A stretch of 9,920 nucleotides of DNA from Dichotomicrobium sp964466965. Its GTDB lineage: Bacteria; Pseudomonadota; Alphaproteobacteria; Rhizobiales; Rhodomicrobiaceae. Position numbers and translations under genes: made by a program. Under the pieces are notes generated by a model. It was not told where the DNA came from, did not search any database, and was given only the letters and a program-made list of their open reading frames with translations. Shown one piece after another: positions 1 to 5,760 of this stretch (positions are counted from its first letter, which is position 1; every line of letters begins with the position of its first letter). The stretch lies in NCBI GenBank assembly GCA_964466965.1, contig CAYXPZ010000078.1, positions 1 to 9,920 on the forward strand, in the 5' to 3' direction.

Positions 1-610
1 GCGTGCCGACGACGTAGAGCCGCTCCAGCCCGAGTTCTTCCTCCAGCGCGCGCAGGGCATAGACCTGGCACGGGATGCCGATGACGGCGAGGCGACGATA
101 GCCAGCCGCGCGTGCGGGTTCCAAAAGCGCCAGCAGCGGCGCATAGCCCATGCGCATCCCGCGGCAGTGCGCCATTGCCTCCGGTTTCGTGACGATCACC
201 GGCACCGGCCGCCAGCGGTCGTCGGGGTCGGGCGCCACGGTGAGCACCGCATCGACATGCCCGCCGGCCAGCAGCCGCTCGCCGATGCGCGTGGCGATGC
301 CAGTCCACTGCGCGCCGTCGGCGGGCTGTGTGAGTCGCGCGCGGAGCATGGCGCGGTAGGGGCCGAAATGCAGCTCGTCACCGCGCTCCGGGTCGCGGGC
401 GCGGCCATGCACCTTGGTCTCAAGCCCCGGATAATCCGGGCGGATGAACTGGCACGCGCTTGCGCAGCGCTTCGGCGCGGCGGTGCGCGACACGCCGCAA
501 TCCGTGCAGAACGAGCGCGGCGCCGACGGCGCGACGACCGGCGCGAAGATCCCCGGCGCGTCGAGTACGCCGCCCGTGCGGCGTGTCAGGTGCGTGGTTT
601 CGTGGCCCAT
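1..610 (-). CDS. FrhB-family oxidoreductase, BciB/HCAR-like (partial, C-terminus off the window)
   Basis: The first 203 residues of a leftward gene are visible; the rest lies beyond base 1. The protein resembles the coenzyme F420 hydrogenase/dehydrogenase beta-subunit family, closest in pattern to BciB (8-vinyl chlorophyllide reductase) and plant HCAR: HGR at 68-70, a GAQWTGI motif in the first third, IPCQVYALRALE and LERLYVVGT near the cut end. Such enzymes carry FAD and iron-sulfur clusters and pass electrons from ferredoxin to a substrate. Cysteines at 35, 38, 49 and 53 (CTDCGVSR...CASAC) could bind a cluster. My recollection of BciB/HCAR is a CxxCGLC start, so Ser41 sits where they have a Cys. 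ATG at 610 is the only sensible start, as a stop lies six codons upstream; GGAGGG lies 3 bases before it. Homologues also occur in non-phototrophic proteobacteria, so a role in chlorophyll synthesis is not implied. Family call fairly sure, substrate unknown. Confidence 0.8.
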   Translation of the reverse strand, partial: MGHETTHLTRRTGGVLDAPGIFAPVVAPSAPRSFCTDCGVSRTAAPKRCASACQFIRPDYPGLETKVHGRARDPERGDELHFGPYRAMLRARLTQPADGAQWTGIATRIGERLLAGGHVDAVLTVAPDPDDRWRPVPVIVTKPEAMAHCRGMRMGYAPLLALLEPARAAGYRRLAVIGIPCQVYALRALEEELGLERLYVVGT

Positions 611-708
611 GATCCCTCCAGCGGCTCACGCGCGCAGTGTAAACACATCTGGACAGCCGATCCATCCCGATCTTGACATGCGGCGCGCGCTGGCTTCGAA
701 AGGGGGGC

Positions 709-714
709 AGGAGG
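709..714 (+). promoter_or_regulatory. Shine-Dalgarno AGGAGG for the DUF938 gene
   Basis: A perfect AGGAGG stands six bases before the ATG at 721. It decides for that start over an in-frame TTG at 673, which has no comparable site. Confidence 0.8.
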
Positions 715-720
715 CGCAGC

Positions 721-1326
721 ATGGAAAAGCAGTTCTCGCCGAGCGCGGCGCGCAATACCGAACCGATCCTCGCCGCGATGCGCCCGCGCCTGCCGGTATC
801 GGGGCGCGCGCTGGAGGTCGCCAGCGGGACGGGACAGCACATCGCCGCCTTTGCCACGGCGTTTCCGGGACTGGACTGGACGCCGAGCGATCCGCACGCA
901 GCCGCGCGGGCGAGCATCGCTGCGCATGTGGCCGAAGCGGGGCTCGCGAACCTGCGCCCGCCGCGTGATCTCGACGTAACCGATCCGGGCTGGGCCGAGG
1001 CGGTGGAGGCCGGGCTGGACGTGATGGTCGCGATCAACCTGCTGCACATCTCGCCGTGGGAAGCGACGCTGGGGCTGCTGGCGGGGGCGGGGCGTTTGCT
1101 CGCGCCGGATGGGCGGCTGTTCATCTACGGGCCGTTTTCGCGCGGCGGCGATTACCTGTCGCAGAGCAACGTGCAGTTCGACGCCAGCCTGCGCTATCGC
1201 GATCCGTCTTGGGGCCTGCGCGAAGCCGATGACGTGGCGGCTGCCGCAAGCGCGGAAGGTCTCGACCTCGGGGAAGTCATCGCCATGCCGGCCAACAACC
1301 TGATGCTCATGGTGGCCCGGGCTTAG
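721..1326 (+). CDS. DUF938 SAM-dependent methyltransferase-like protein
   Basis: This 201-residue protein matches the DUF938 family, a class I (Rossmann) SAM-dependent methyltransferase fold. It shows the family start FSPSAARNTEPIL (5-17), the SAM-binding motif LEVASGTGQH (31-40), an acidic residue after strand 2 in WTPSD (53-57), the NLLHISPW block (106-113), YGPFSRGG, the SN..FD..LR.RDP.WG.R stretch and a closing MPANNL. All family landmarks are present, so it looks intact and of normal length. It acts in the cytoplasm; the methyl acceptor is not known for the family. The gene is divergent from the FrhB-like gene, with 110 bases between them, and its stop overlaps the stop of the convergent dehydrogenase gene. 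ATG 721 is chosen because of the AGGAGG just before it. Confidence 0.92.
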   Translation: MEKQFSPSAARNTEPILAAMRPRLPVSGRALEVASGTGQHIAAFATAFPGLDWTPSDPHAAARASIAAHVAEAGLANLRPPRDLDVTDPGWAEAVEAGLDVMVAINLLHISPWEATLGLLAGAGRLLAPDGRLFIYGPFSRGGDYLSQSNVQFDASLRYRDPSWGLREADDVAAAASAEGLDLGEVIAMPANNLMLMVARA

Positions 1327-2393
1327 TCGTTACGCCCCTCCAGCCGTGCGATCACGGCGTCCGTCACCTGCCGCGTCGTCGCCTGCCCGCCGAGATCGCG
1401 CGGCATGTCCGCGCCCGCCCCGGTATAGCGTTCGATGGCATGCATAAGGTTCTTCGCCGCGCGCGCCTCGCCCAAGTGCTCCAGCATCATCACGCCGGAC
1501 CAGAATGTGCCGAGCGGGTTCGCGATCCCTTGCCCCATGATGTCGAAGGCCGAGCCGTGGATCGGCTCGAACATGGAGGGGTAGCGCCCGTCCGGGTTCA
1601 GGTTCGCCGTCGGGGCGATGCCCAGACTCCCGGTGAGCGCGGCGGCTAGGTCGCTGAGGATGTCGGCGTGCAGGTTGGTCGCGACGATCACGTCCAGCGT
1701 TTCCGGCTTCAAGACCATGCGCGTGGTCATCGCGTCGACCAGCACCTTCTCGGTCTCGACGTCCGGGTAGTCGCCCCTGATCGCTGAGAAGACCTCGTCC
1801 CACATCACCATCCCGTGGCGCTGGGCGTTAGACTTGGTGACGAGCGTCAGGTGCTTGGCAGGCCGCGTGCGCGCCAGCTCGAAGGCGAAGCGCTGGATGC
1901 GCTCCACGCCCGCGCGCGTGAACACCGCCACATCCATGCCGACCTCTTCCGGGTGGCCCTGATGCACGCGCCCGCCCGCACCGGCATATTCGCCTTCGGT
2001 GTTCTCGCGCACGATCACCCAGTCAAGGTCGCTGACGCCGCGCAGCGGCCCCGCGATGCCGGGCAGCAGCCGGGCAGGGCGCACATTCGCGTACTGGTCG
2101 AAGGGCTGGCAGATCGCCAGGCGCAAGCCCCACAGCGAGAGATGGTCGGGAACGCGCGGGTCGCCCGCCGAGCCGAAATAGATCGCATCGAAGGGTTTCA
2201 GCGTCTCAAGCGCGTCTTCGGGCATCATCACCCCGTGTTCGAGGTAGTAGTCGGTGCCCCACGGAAAGCGCTCGACCTCCAGCACGAAGCCGCCATCTCG
2301 GGCCGCTGCCGCCTGCAAAACCTCCAGCCCGGCCGCGATTACCTCTGTTCCGATACCGTCGCCGGGTATCGCTGCTATTCTGTGTGTCCGCAT
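1323..2393 (-). CDS. Tartrate dehydrogenase / D-malate dehydrogenase (TtuC/DmlA type)
   Basis: This 356-residue enzyme belongs to the isocitrate/isopropylmalate dehydrogenase family, in the tartrate/D-malate branch. These enzymes oxidise and decarboxylate D-malate or convert tartrate, using NAD with a divalent metal and K+. Visible landmarks are IPGDGIG (9-15), WGTDYY (45-50) and the branch-typical GSAGDPRVPDHLSLWGLRL (74-92). Also present are DQYANVRPARLLPG (99-112), VRENTEGEY (128-136) with the catalytic Tyr136, Lys187 in TKSNAQRHG, and the metal aspartates D220, D244 and D248. No key residue is missing. The final TAA overlaps the stop of the DUF938 gene by convergence. ATG 2393 fits the GGGAGG eight bases upstream better than the GTG two codons earlier. 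Isopropylmalate dehydrogenase (LeuB) is unlikely because of the WGLRL block. Nothing nearby shows which substrate is used in vivo. Confidence 0.93.
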   Translation of the reverse strand: MRTHRIAAIPGDGIGTEVIAAGLEVLQAAAARDGGFVLEVERFPWGTDYYLEHGVMMPEDALETLKPFDAIYFGSAGDPRVPDHLSLWGLRLAICQPFDQYANVRPARLLPGIAGPLRGVSDLDWVIVRENTEGEYAGAGGRVHQGHPEEVGMDVAVFTRAGVERIQRFAFELARTRPAKHLTLVTKSNAQRHGMVMWDEVFSAIRGDYPDVETEKVLVDAMTTRMVLKPETLDVIVATNLHADILSDLAAALTGSLGIAPTANLNPDGRYPSMFEPIHGSAFDIMGQGIANPLGTFWSGVMMLEHLGEARAAKNLMHAIERYTGAGADMPRDLGGQATTRQVTDAVIARLEGRND

Positions 2394-2401
2394 CGGCACG
2401 C

Positions 2402-2407
2402 CCTCCC
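2402..2407 (-). promoter_or_regulatory. Shine-Dalgarno GGGAGG for the tartrate dehydrogenase gene
   Basis: GGGAGG on the minus strand is eight bases before ATG 2393 but only two before the in-frame GTG at 2399, so it favours the ATG. Confidence 0.7.
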
Positions 2408-2500
2408 ATCGTCATTAACTTGCGCCGCTGGCGGGCTGGGGCACAAGTGCTATACAACTACGCCAAGGCGTGCGCCGCCGTCGACATACCACTCAGCGAC

Positions 2501-2506
2501 AAGGAG
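2501..2506 (+). promoter_or_regulatory. Shine-Dalgarno AAGGAG for the aldo/keto reductase gene
   Basis: AAGGAG stands five bases before ATG 2512 and fixes the start. The in-frame extension upstream to 2470 is Arg-rich and unlike the family N-terminus. Confidence 0.8.
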
Positions 2507-2511
2507 TTTTT

Positions 2512-3531
2512 ATGCAATACCGCAATCTCGGCCGCAGCGGCCTGAAGGTCTCGGAGATCTGTCTGGGCACTATGACCTTTGGGCACAGCACTGATGAGCG
2601 CGAGGCGGGCGCGATCGTCGATGCAGCCTTTGATGCCGGAATCAACTTCTTCGACACAGCAAATACCTACGCGCAGGGCCGTTGCGAAGAGATTCTAGGC
2701 AAGTTGCTGCAAGACCGTCGCGACGAGGCGGTGATTGCCACCAAGGGGTTCAACCCGACTGGCCCAGGGCTCAATGACTCCGGCTTGTCACGCCGGCACA
2801 TCCTGCAAGCGGTTGATGATAGCCTCCGACGGCTGCAGACCGACTACATTGACGTTTATTACTGTCACCATGTCGACGACGATACCCCGCTTGATGAAAC
2901 GCTGCGCGCACTCGATGATCTCGTACGCGACGGCAAGGTCCGCTACATCGCGTGCAGCAACTTCGAGGCGTGGCGGCTGCTGGAAGCGATCTGGACCAGC
3001 GACACCAACGGTCTGGAGCGCTTCATCGCCTACCAGCCGCAATACAATCTGGTGGTGCGCGACATCGAGGCGGAGATTCTTCCCGTCTGCCGGTTAAAGG
3101 GCGTCGGTGTCGTTGTGTGGGGACCGCTGGCCGGCGGCTTCCTGACCGGCAAATATAAGCCGGGCGAACGGACCGCGCCGGGAACGCGGTCGGAAGAGAG
3201 GTGGGTGTTCATGGACAAGATGTTCGCGTCGAATGCCGACGATACGCTGAAAACGCTGTTGCGCCTGGCGAAAGAGCAGGGGTGTTCGCCGACCGCGCTG
3301 GCGCTGCAGTGGGTGCTGGCGCAGGACAGCGTATCCTCTGCTATTGTGGGGGCGCGCTCTGCAGATCAGTTCCGCGAGAGCCTTGATGCGGCAAATTTCG
3401 CCCCACTGGCAAGTGTCCTGCGCGATCTCAGCAAGGTCTCCGCGCCGGCGCAACGCTATCCGCAGGTGTCGGAAGCGACCATGGGCCAGCGCCGCCGCGC
3501 CGCCCTGCGGCCGCCGTGGGCAGATGAATAG
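2512..3531 (+). CDS. Aldo/keto reductase family oxidoreductase
   Basis: This 339-residue protein is an NADPH-dependent TIM-barrel aldo/keto reductase of the AKR11/12/13-like, aryl-alcohol-dehydrogenase-like group. It begins with the typical MQYRNLGRSGLKVSEICLG. The catalytic tetrad is complete: Asp48 and Tyr53 in FFDTANTYAQG, Lys78 in IATKG, and His119 in DVYYCHH. The cofactor-binding C-terminal part is recognisable from WGPLAGGFLTGKY and SSAIVGARSADQFRESL, where the Arg that contacts the NADPH 2'-phosphate usually sits. It is cytoplasmic; the natural substrate cannot be read from the sequence. The gene is divergent from the tartrate dehydrogenase with about 118 bases between the starts. A TATACA at 2451-2456 could be its -10 box, but no good -35 stands at the right distance. 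Intact and of usual length. Confidence 0.93.
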   Translation: MQYRNLGRSGLKVSEICLGTMTFGHSTDEREAGAIVDAAFDAGINFFDTANTYAQGRCEEILGKLLQDRRDEAVIATKGFNPTGPGLNDSGLSRRHILQAVDDSLRRLQTDYIDVYYCHHVDDDTPLDETLRALDDLVRDGKVRYIACSNFEAWRLLEAIWTSDTNGLERFIAYQPQYNLVVRDIEAEILPVCRLKGVGVVVWGPLAGGFLTGKYKPGERTAPGTRSEERWVFMDKMFASNADDTLKTLLRLAKEQGCSPTALALQWVLAQDSVSSAIVGARSADQFRESLDAANFAPLASVLRDLSKVSAPAQRYPQVSEATMGQRRRAALRPPWADE

Positions 3532-3702
3532 CCCGTTCGTTGTGGACGGCCGTCTATTCGTGGCAGTTCAGCGCGACCCGCTTCGGGCTGGAAAACGGCC
3601 GACGGGACGCGCATCCCCCAAGTGCGCTGCCGCACAAGGCGCGCAAAGCGAAATGGCGATTCAAGACAAATCAGCAGGCGCAGACCCGTCCGTGCTTTCA
3701 CT

Positions 3703-3729
3703 TTGTGAGTAATTCCATTAGTTTAAAAT
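3703..3729 (+). promoter_or_regulatory. Candidate promoter of the Crp/Fnr-type gene
   Basis: TTGTGA (3703-3708) and TAAAAT (3724-3729) lie 15 bases apart in an unusually AT-rich patch. The -10 box is one mismatch from consensus, but the spacing is short and the -35 box matches at four of six positions. Predicted by eye only. Confidence 0.3.
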
Positions 3730-3756
3730 GCATAGACGGCTAGAACGTTAGTCTGT

Positions 3757-3776
3757 AGCCACGGCCCGACGTGGCT
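3757..3776 (+). terminator. Hairpin AGCCACG/CGTGGCT, weak terminator or leader stem
   Basis: A perfect 7-bp stem with a 6-base loop is followed only by TTTC, not a real U tract. It is about 225 bases beyond the aldo/keto reductase stop, so it may be a weak terminator for that gene or a stem in the leader of the next one. Confidence 0.35.
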
Positions 3777-3851
3777 TTCAGGTCGTAGGTTAACAGCATT
3801 GTCTGGTGAGGATGATGTCACCGGCGCCTGGTGGAGCGAATTGATATTTGC

Positions 3852-3885
3852 TCAGACATAGGCTGCGCTGGGCGCAAATGTCTGA
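3852..3885 (+). promoter_or_regulatory. Long interrupted inverted repeat before the Crp/Fnr-type gene
   Basis: TCAGACAT (3852-3859) is the exact reverse complement of ATGTCTGA (3878-3885). Inside it a second pair, TGCGC (3864-3868) and GCGCA (3872-3876), closes a TGG loop. Together they make 13 base pairs with one lopsided internal loop (AGGC against A). It could be an RNA leader structure or the binding site of a dimeric regulator. Confidence 0.5.
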
Positions 3886-3929
3886 ATCGGACTGCCAGCC
3901 CTGTCGCTGAACCAGAGAGACGGAACGGT

Positions 3930-4643
3930 TTGACTCCGCGTGTGCCCACCACCCATGACGCCGCTGTGTCGGCCCGCCTCGCCGAGACCTCGCTGTGGTC
4001 CGCGCTCGATAACGAGGAACGCGAAGCCATCTTCTCCAATGCCCGGATTGTTGCCGCGCGAAAGGACCAGGTCCTGGTTGAAGCGGGGACGCAGGCGAGC
4101 GCTCTGTTTCTTGTTATCGAAGGCGCGCTGCGGCTGACCCGCATGAACGGCCATGGGCATCGAATTATCGCGGGCTTCTTGTTTCGCGGCGATATCGTGG
4201 GCGCGTGCATCGCCGATTGCTATCCGTTTTCCGTAGAGGCGATCGACGAAGTCGTGCTTTGCCGGGTTGAGCGTCGGCGCATTCAGGAGATGAACCGCGA
4301 CAACATGGGCCTGGAGTGGCGCATGATTACCGTCGCCTCCAACGAGTTTCTCCAGTGCCAGACCCATCTGGACATCGTCATGGGCGGTTCGGTCGAGGCC
4401 AAGTTGTCGCGCTTTCTGTTGCATATCGCTGGACGGATCGGCGAGCCCGATGCGGGCGGCAAACAGATCGCCTTGCCGATGAGCCGCGAAGATATCGCGC
4501 ATTACCTTGGCCACAGCCTTGAAACCATCAGCCGCGCCTTCACCAAGTTGCGCGACTCTGGCGCGATCGCCACCCCGCAGCGCCATCATTTGATCATCGC
4601 CGACGAGGCGGCACTGGCGCGGACCGCGGAGATCGATGCTTAG
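3930..4643 (+). CDS. Crp/Fnr-family transcriptional regulator, FixK/FNR-like
   Basis: This 237-residue regulator has a cyclic-nucleotide-binding-like beta-roll (about 20-110), a long dimerisation helix (about 112-150) and a winged helix-turn-helix (about 180-230). The recognition helix carries E198, S201 and R202 in LETISR, the FNR/FixK signature for TTGAT-N4-ATCAA sites. The residues CRP uses to hold cAMP are absent, and no FNR-type N-terminal cysteine cluster is present in the chosen frame. Four cysteines lie in the body (93, 97, 111, 143), with C111 close to the place of the fourth cluster ligand of E. coli FNR. The start is uncertain: TTG 3930 has a weak GGA five bases before it; GTG 3942 and GTG 3831 are alternatives. 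The upstream frame has non-coding-like third positions, so I reject 3831. The gene stands alone, convergent with the rhodanese gene. Its target genes are not evident here. Confidence 0.85.
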   Translation: MTPRVPTTHDAAVSARLAETSLWSALDNEEREAIFSNARIVAARKDQVLVEAGTQASALFLVIEGALRLTRMNGHGHRIIAGFLFRGDIVGACIADCYPFSVEAIDEVVLCRVERRRIQEMNRDNMGLEWRMITVASNEFLQCQTHLDIVMGGSVEAKLSRFLLHIAGRIGEPDAGGKQIALPMSREDIAHYLGHSLETISRAFTKLRDSGAIATPQRHHLIIADEAALARTAEIDA

Positions 4644-4668
4644 CGCGCGCGGCTGCGCAGCAAACGCC

Positions 4669-5046
4669 TCAGGGCTTTTCGACGAGCGAACCGGTTGCCG
4701 GATCCGTGCCCAGATAAGGTAGGCCTGCCTTTTTCCAAGCGTTGAAGCCGCCTTCCATGTGGGCGATACGCGACAGGCCGCCGGCCGCCGCCAATTCCGC
4801 GGTTTTGTGCGAGCGTATGCCTGAACCGCAGTGCAGGACAATACGCTTGCCTTCTTGAGAGGGGAGTTTGCTGGGCTCAAAGCTCGACAACGGGAACAGC
4901 ATTGCTCCGCGGATTTGCTCGAACGCGAATTCGCTCGGCGTGCGCACGTCGATCACGACGATCTCGTCGCGGTCGAACATTTCCTTGACTTCCTGGGGCG
5001 TGTAGATGTCCAGGGTGACGCCATTCAGGTCTTCCGTGTTTGCCAT
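4669..5046 (-). CDS. Single-domain rhodanese-like protein
   Basis: This 125-residue protein is one rhodanese domain, with no signal peptide, so it should act in the cytoplasm. Rhodaneses move sulfane sulfur through a persulfide on the active cysteine; here it is Cys73 in the loop HCGSGIRS (72-79). Other family landmarks are VIDVRTPSEFAFEQIRGA (31-48) and the closing MEGGFNAWKKAGLP. ATG 5046 is preceded by GAGGA at five bases, which beats the longer in-frame start at 5118. It follows the secreted DsrE-like gene on the same strand after a 160-base gap, and its 3' end faces the Crp/Fnr gene at 25 bases. The pairing suggests sulfur-carrier chemistry, but the two proteins would sit in different compartments. 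Family call is certain; partner and physiological donor are unknown. Confidence 0.93.
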   Translation of the reverse strand: MANTEDLNGVTLDIYTPQEVKEMFDRDEIVVIDVRTPSEFAFEQIRGAMLFPLSSFEPSKLPSQEGKRIVLHCGSGIRSHKTAELAAAGGLSRIAHMEGGFNAWKKAGLPYLGTDPATGSLVEKP

Positions 5047-5167
5047 CGCTGTCCTCACTGTTTCGGGTGCCGCTCCACGACCGCCGCAGTATGAATGGGC
5101 GTTCGAGACATTGCACACAAAAGCTGCGCGGCGGTAATCAGCCGGCGGCCGGGCGGATGTGCTTGCG

Positions 5168-5195
5168 CGGGGGCTGCGCCATGTTTATGCCCCCG
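5168..5195 (-). terminator. GC-rich hairpin between the dsrE-like and rhodanese genes
   Basis: CGGGGGC (5168-5174) pairs with GCCCCCG (5189-5195) around a 14-base loop, 12 bases past the dsrE-like stop. No T run follows on the minus strand, so it may weaken rather than end transcription, or protect the upstream mRNA end. Confidence 0.3.
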
Positions 5196-5206
5196 GCGCG
5201 CCGCGC

Positions 5207-5641
5207 TCAGAAAGACATTATGCGCGTATCCTCGGCAAGCAGCCGCGCGGCCATCTCGCCCGGCTTCGCGCGGCCCACGCCGTCGAGCAGCGCCTCGGCG
5301 CCCACGCCCTTGTTGGGCAGGTAGATCGCGCAGACATCGACAGTGCCGCCCGCGCCAATGATTTTCTGCATCAGTCCTTGCGGGCTCATGCCTTTCGGCT
5401 TCTGTGGCGCAGTCGCGCTGGTCGGTGCGTCCTTCAGCGCCAGATCGCCGCCTGGTCCGCAAAGCAGCATGTAGACCGGTGCGCCCTGCTGGAGCGCCTG
5501 CATGCTTAGCACCATGCTCATCAGTTGGGTCTGCGGCTCCGCCGTCGCGACAATGGTGACGAGTTTTTTGTCATCGGCTTGTGCCGGGCTTGCCACTGCG
5601 GCGACCATGGCGAGCGTCATTACGGTCAGCATTTTGATCAT
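5207..5641 (-). CDS. Secreted DsrE-family-like protein
   Basis: This 144-residue protein begins with a clear Sec signal peptide: MIKM, a hydrophobic core, and an AxA-type site (PAQA) with cleavage expected after Ala22. The mature part fits the DsrE/DsrF-like fold, a Rossmann-like sulfur-carrier family. VTIVATAEPQTQ begins the domain, Cys61 sits in VYMLLCGPGG, and Cys104 in VDVCAIYLPNKG, the most family-typical motif. One or both cysteines may carry sulfur in the periplasm; this is inferred from the family. ATG 5641 is chosen because the signal peptide starts there; AGGAG lies 11 bases upstream, a little far. The gene is divergent from the MmgE/PrpD gene and upstream of the rhodanese gene. Periplasmic DsrE-like proteins of this kind have no well-defined role that I know of. 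Confidence 0.85.
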   Translation of the reverse strand: MIKMLTVMTLAMVAAVASPAQADDKKLVTIVATAEPQTQLMSMVLSMQALQQGAPVYMLLCGPGGDLALKDAPTSATAPQKPKGMSPQGLMQKIIGAGGTVDVCAIYLPNKGVGAEALLDGVGRAKPGEMAARLLAEDTRIMSF

Positions 5642-5694
5642 AACTCTGGTTTCTCCTGCGTTGTGCTTCGGCTTTGTCAGCAATTGCCATTGTG

Positions 5695-5709
5695 GCTATC
5701 TTGGATAGC
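5695..5709. promoter_or_regulatory. Perfect palindrome GCTATC-TTG-GATAGC
   Basis: Two 6-base arms with a 3-base centre lie in the 119-base region between the divergent dsrE-like and MmgE/PrpD genes. It is placed as an operator for a dimeric regulator could be, near the promoters of either gene. It is not an FNR-type site. Confidence 0.4.
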
Positions 5710-5737
5710 ATTAGCTCACACAGCGCCAGAGAGACAA
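5710..5737 (-). promoter_or_regulatory. Candidate promoter of the dsrE-like gene
   Basis: On the minus strand TTGTCT and GCTAAT lie 16 bases apart, each matching consensus at four of six positions. The palindrome at 5695-5709 would then lie just downstream, near the start of transcription, as expected for a repressor site. Confidence 0.2.
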
Positions 5738-5760
5738 AGTCACACAAAGCGAGCAGCAAG

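Larger units (their letters stand above)
3532..3929. other. Gene-free stretch with leader-like structures
   Basis: I see no convincing gene in these roughly 400 bases. They hold a possible promoter (3703-3729), a short hairpin (3757-3776), a long interrupted hairpin (3852-3885) and two ten-codon ORFs (3815-3844 preceded by GGTGAGG, though its spacing is short; and 3878-3910). A reading frame joined to the downstream regulator is open back to GTG 3831. It has only about half G or C at third codon positions, against about 84% in a sample from the gene body, and it uses ATA and AGA, so I treat it as untranslated leader. A GACGGCCGTC palindrome is at 3545-3554. Confidence 0.5.

Noticed and set aside
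2420..2456. Promoter for the aldo/keto reductase from TTGCGC and TATACA
   Set aside because: The two boxes are 25 bases apart, too far for a sigma-70 promoter; no better -35 box was seen.
1815..2594. 259-codon plus-strand frame opposite the tartrate dehydrogenase
   Set aside because: No family pattern, and it runs antisense to a clear enzyme and into the start of the next gene; a composition shadow.
3841..3855. FNR box starting TTGAT before the regulator gene
   Set aside because: The second half reads GCTCA instead of ATCAA, so only one half-site matches.
3831..3929. N-terminal extension of the regulator with three cysteines (C-x4-C-x4-C)
   Set aside because: Third codon positions look non-coding, no Shine-Dalgarno precedes GTG 3831, the spacing is not FNR-like, and the stretch contains a strong hairpin. 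Kept as a possibility in the findings.
3852..4880. Long antisense open frame (342 codons) across the Crp/Fnr and rhodanese genes
   Set aside because: It has no recognisable domain and covers two well-supported genes; long antisense frames are expected in GC-rich coding DNA.
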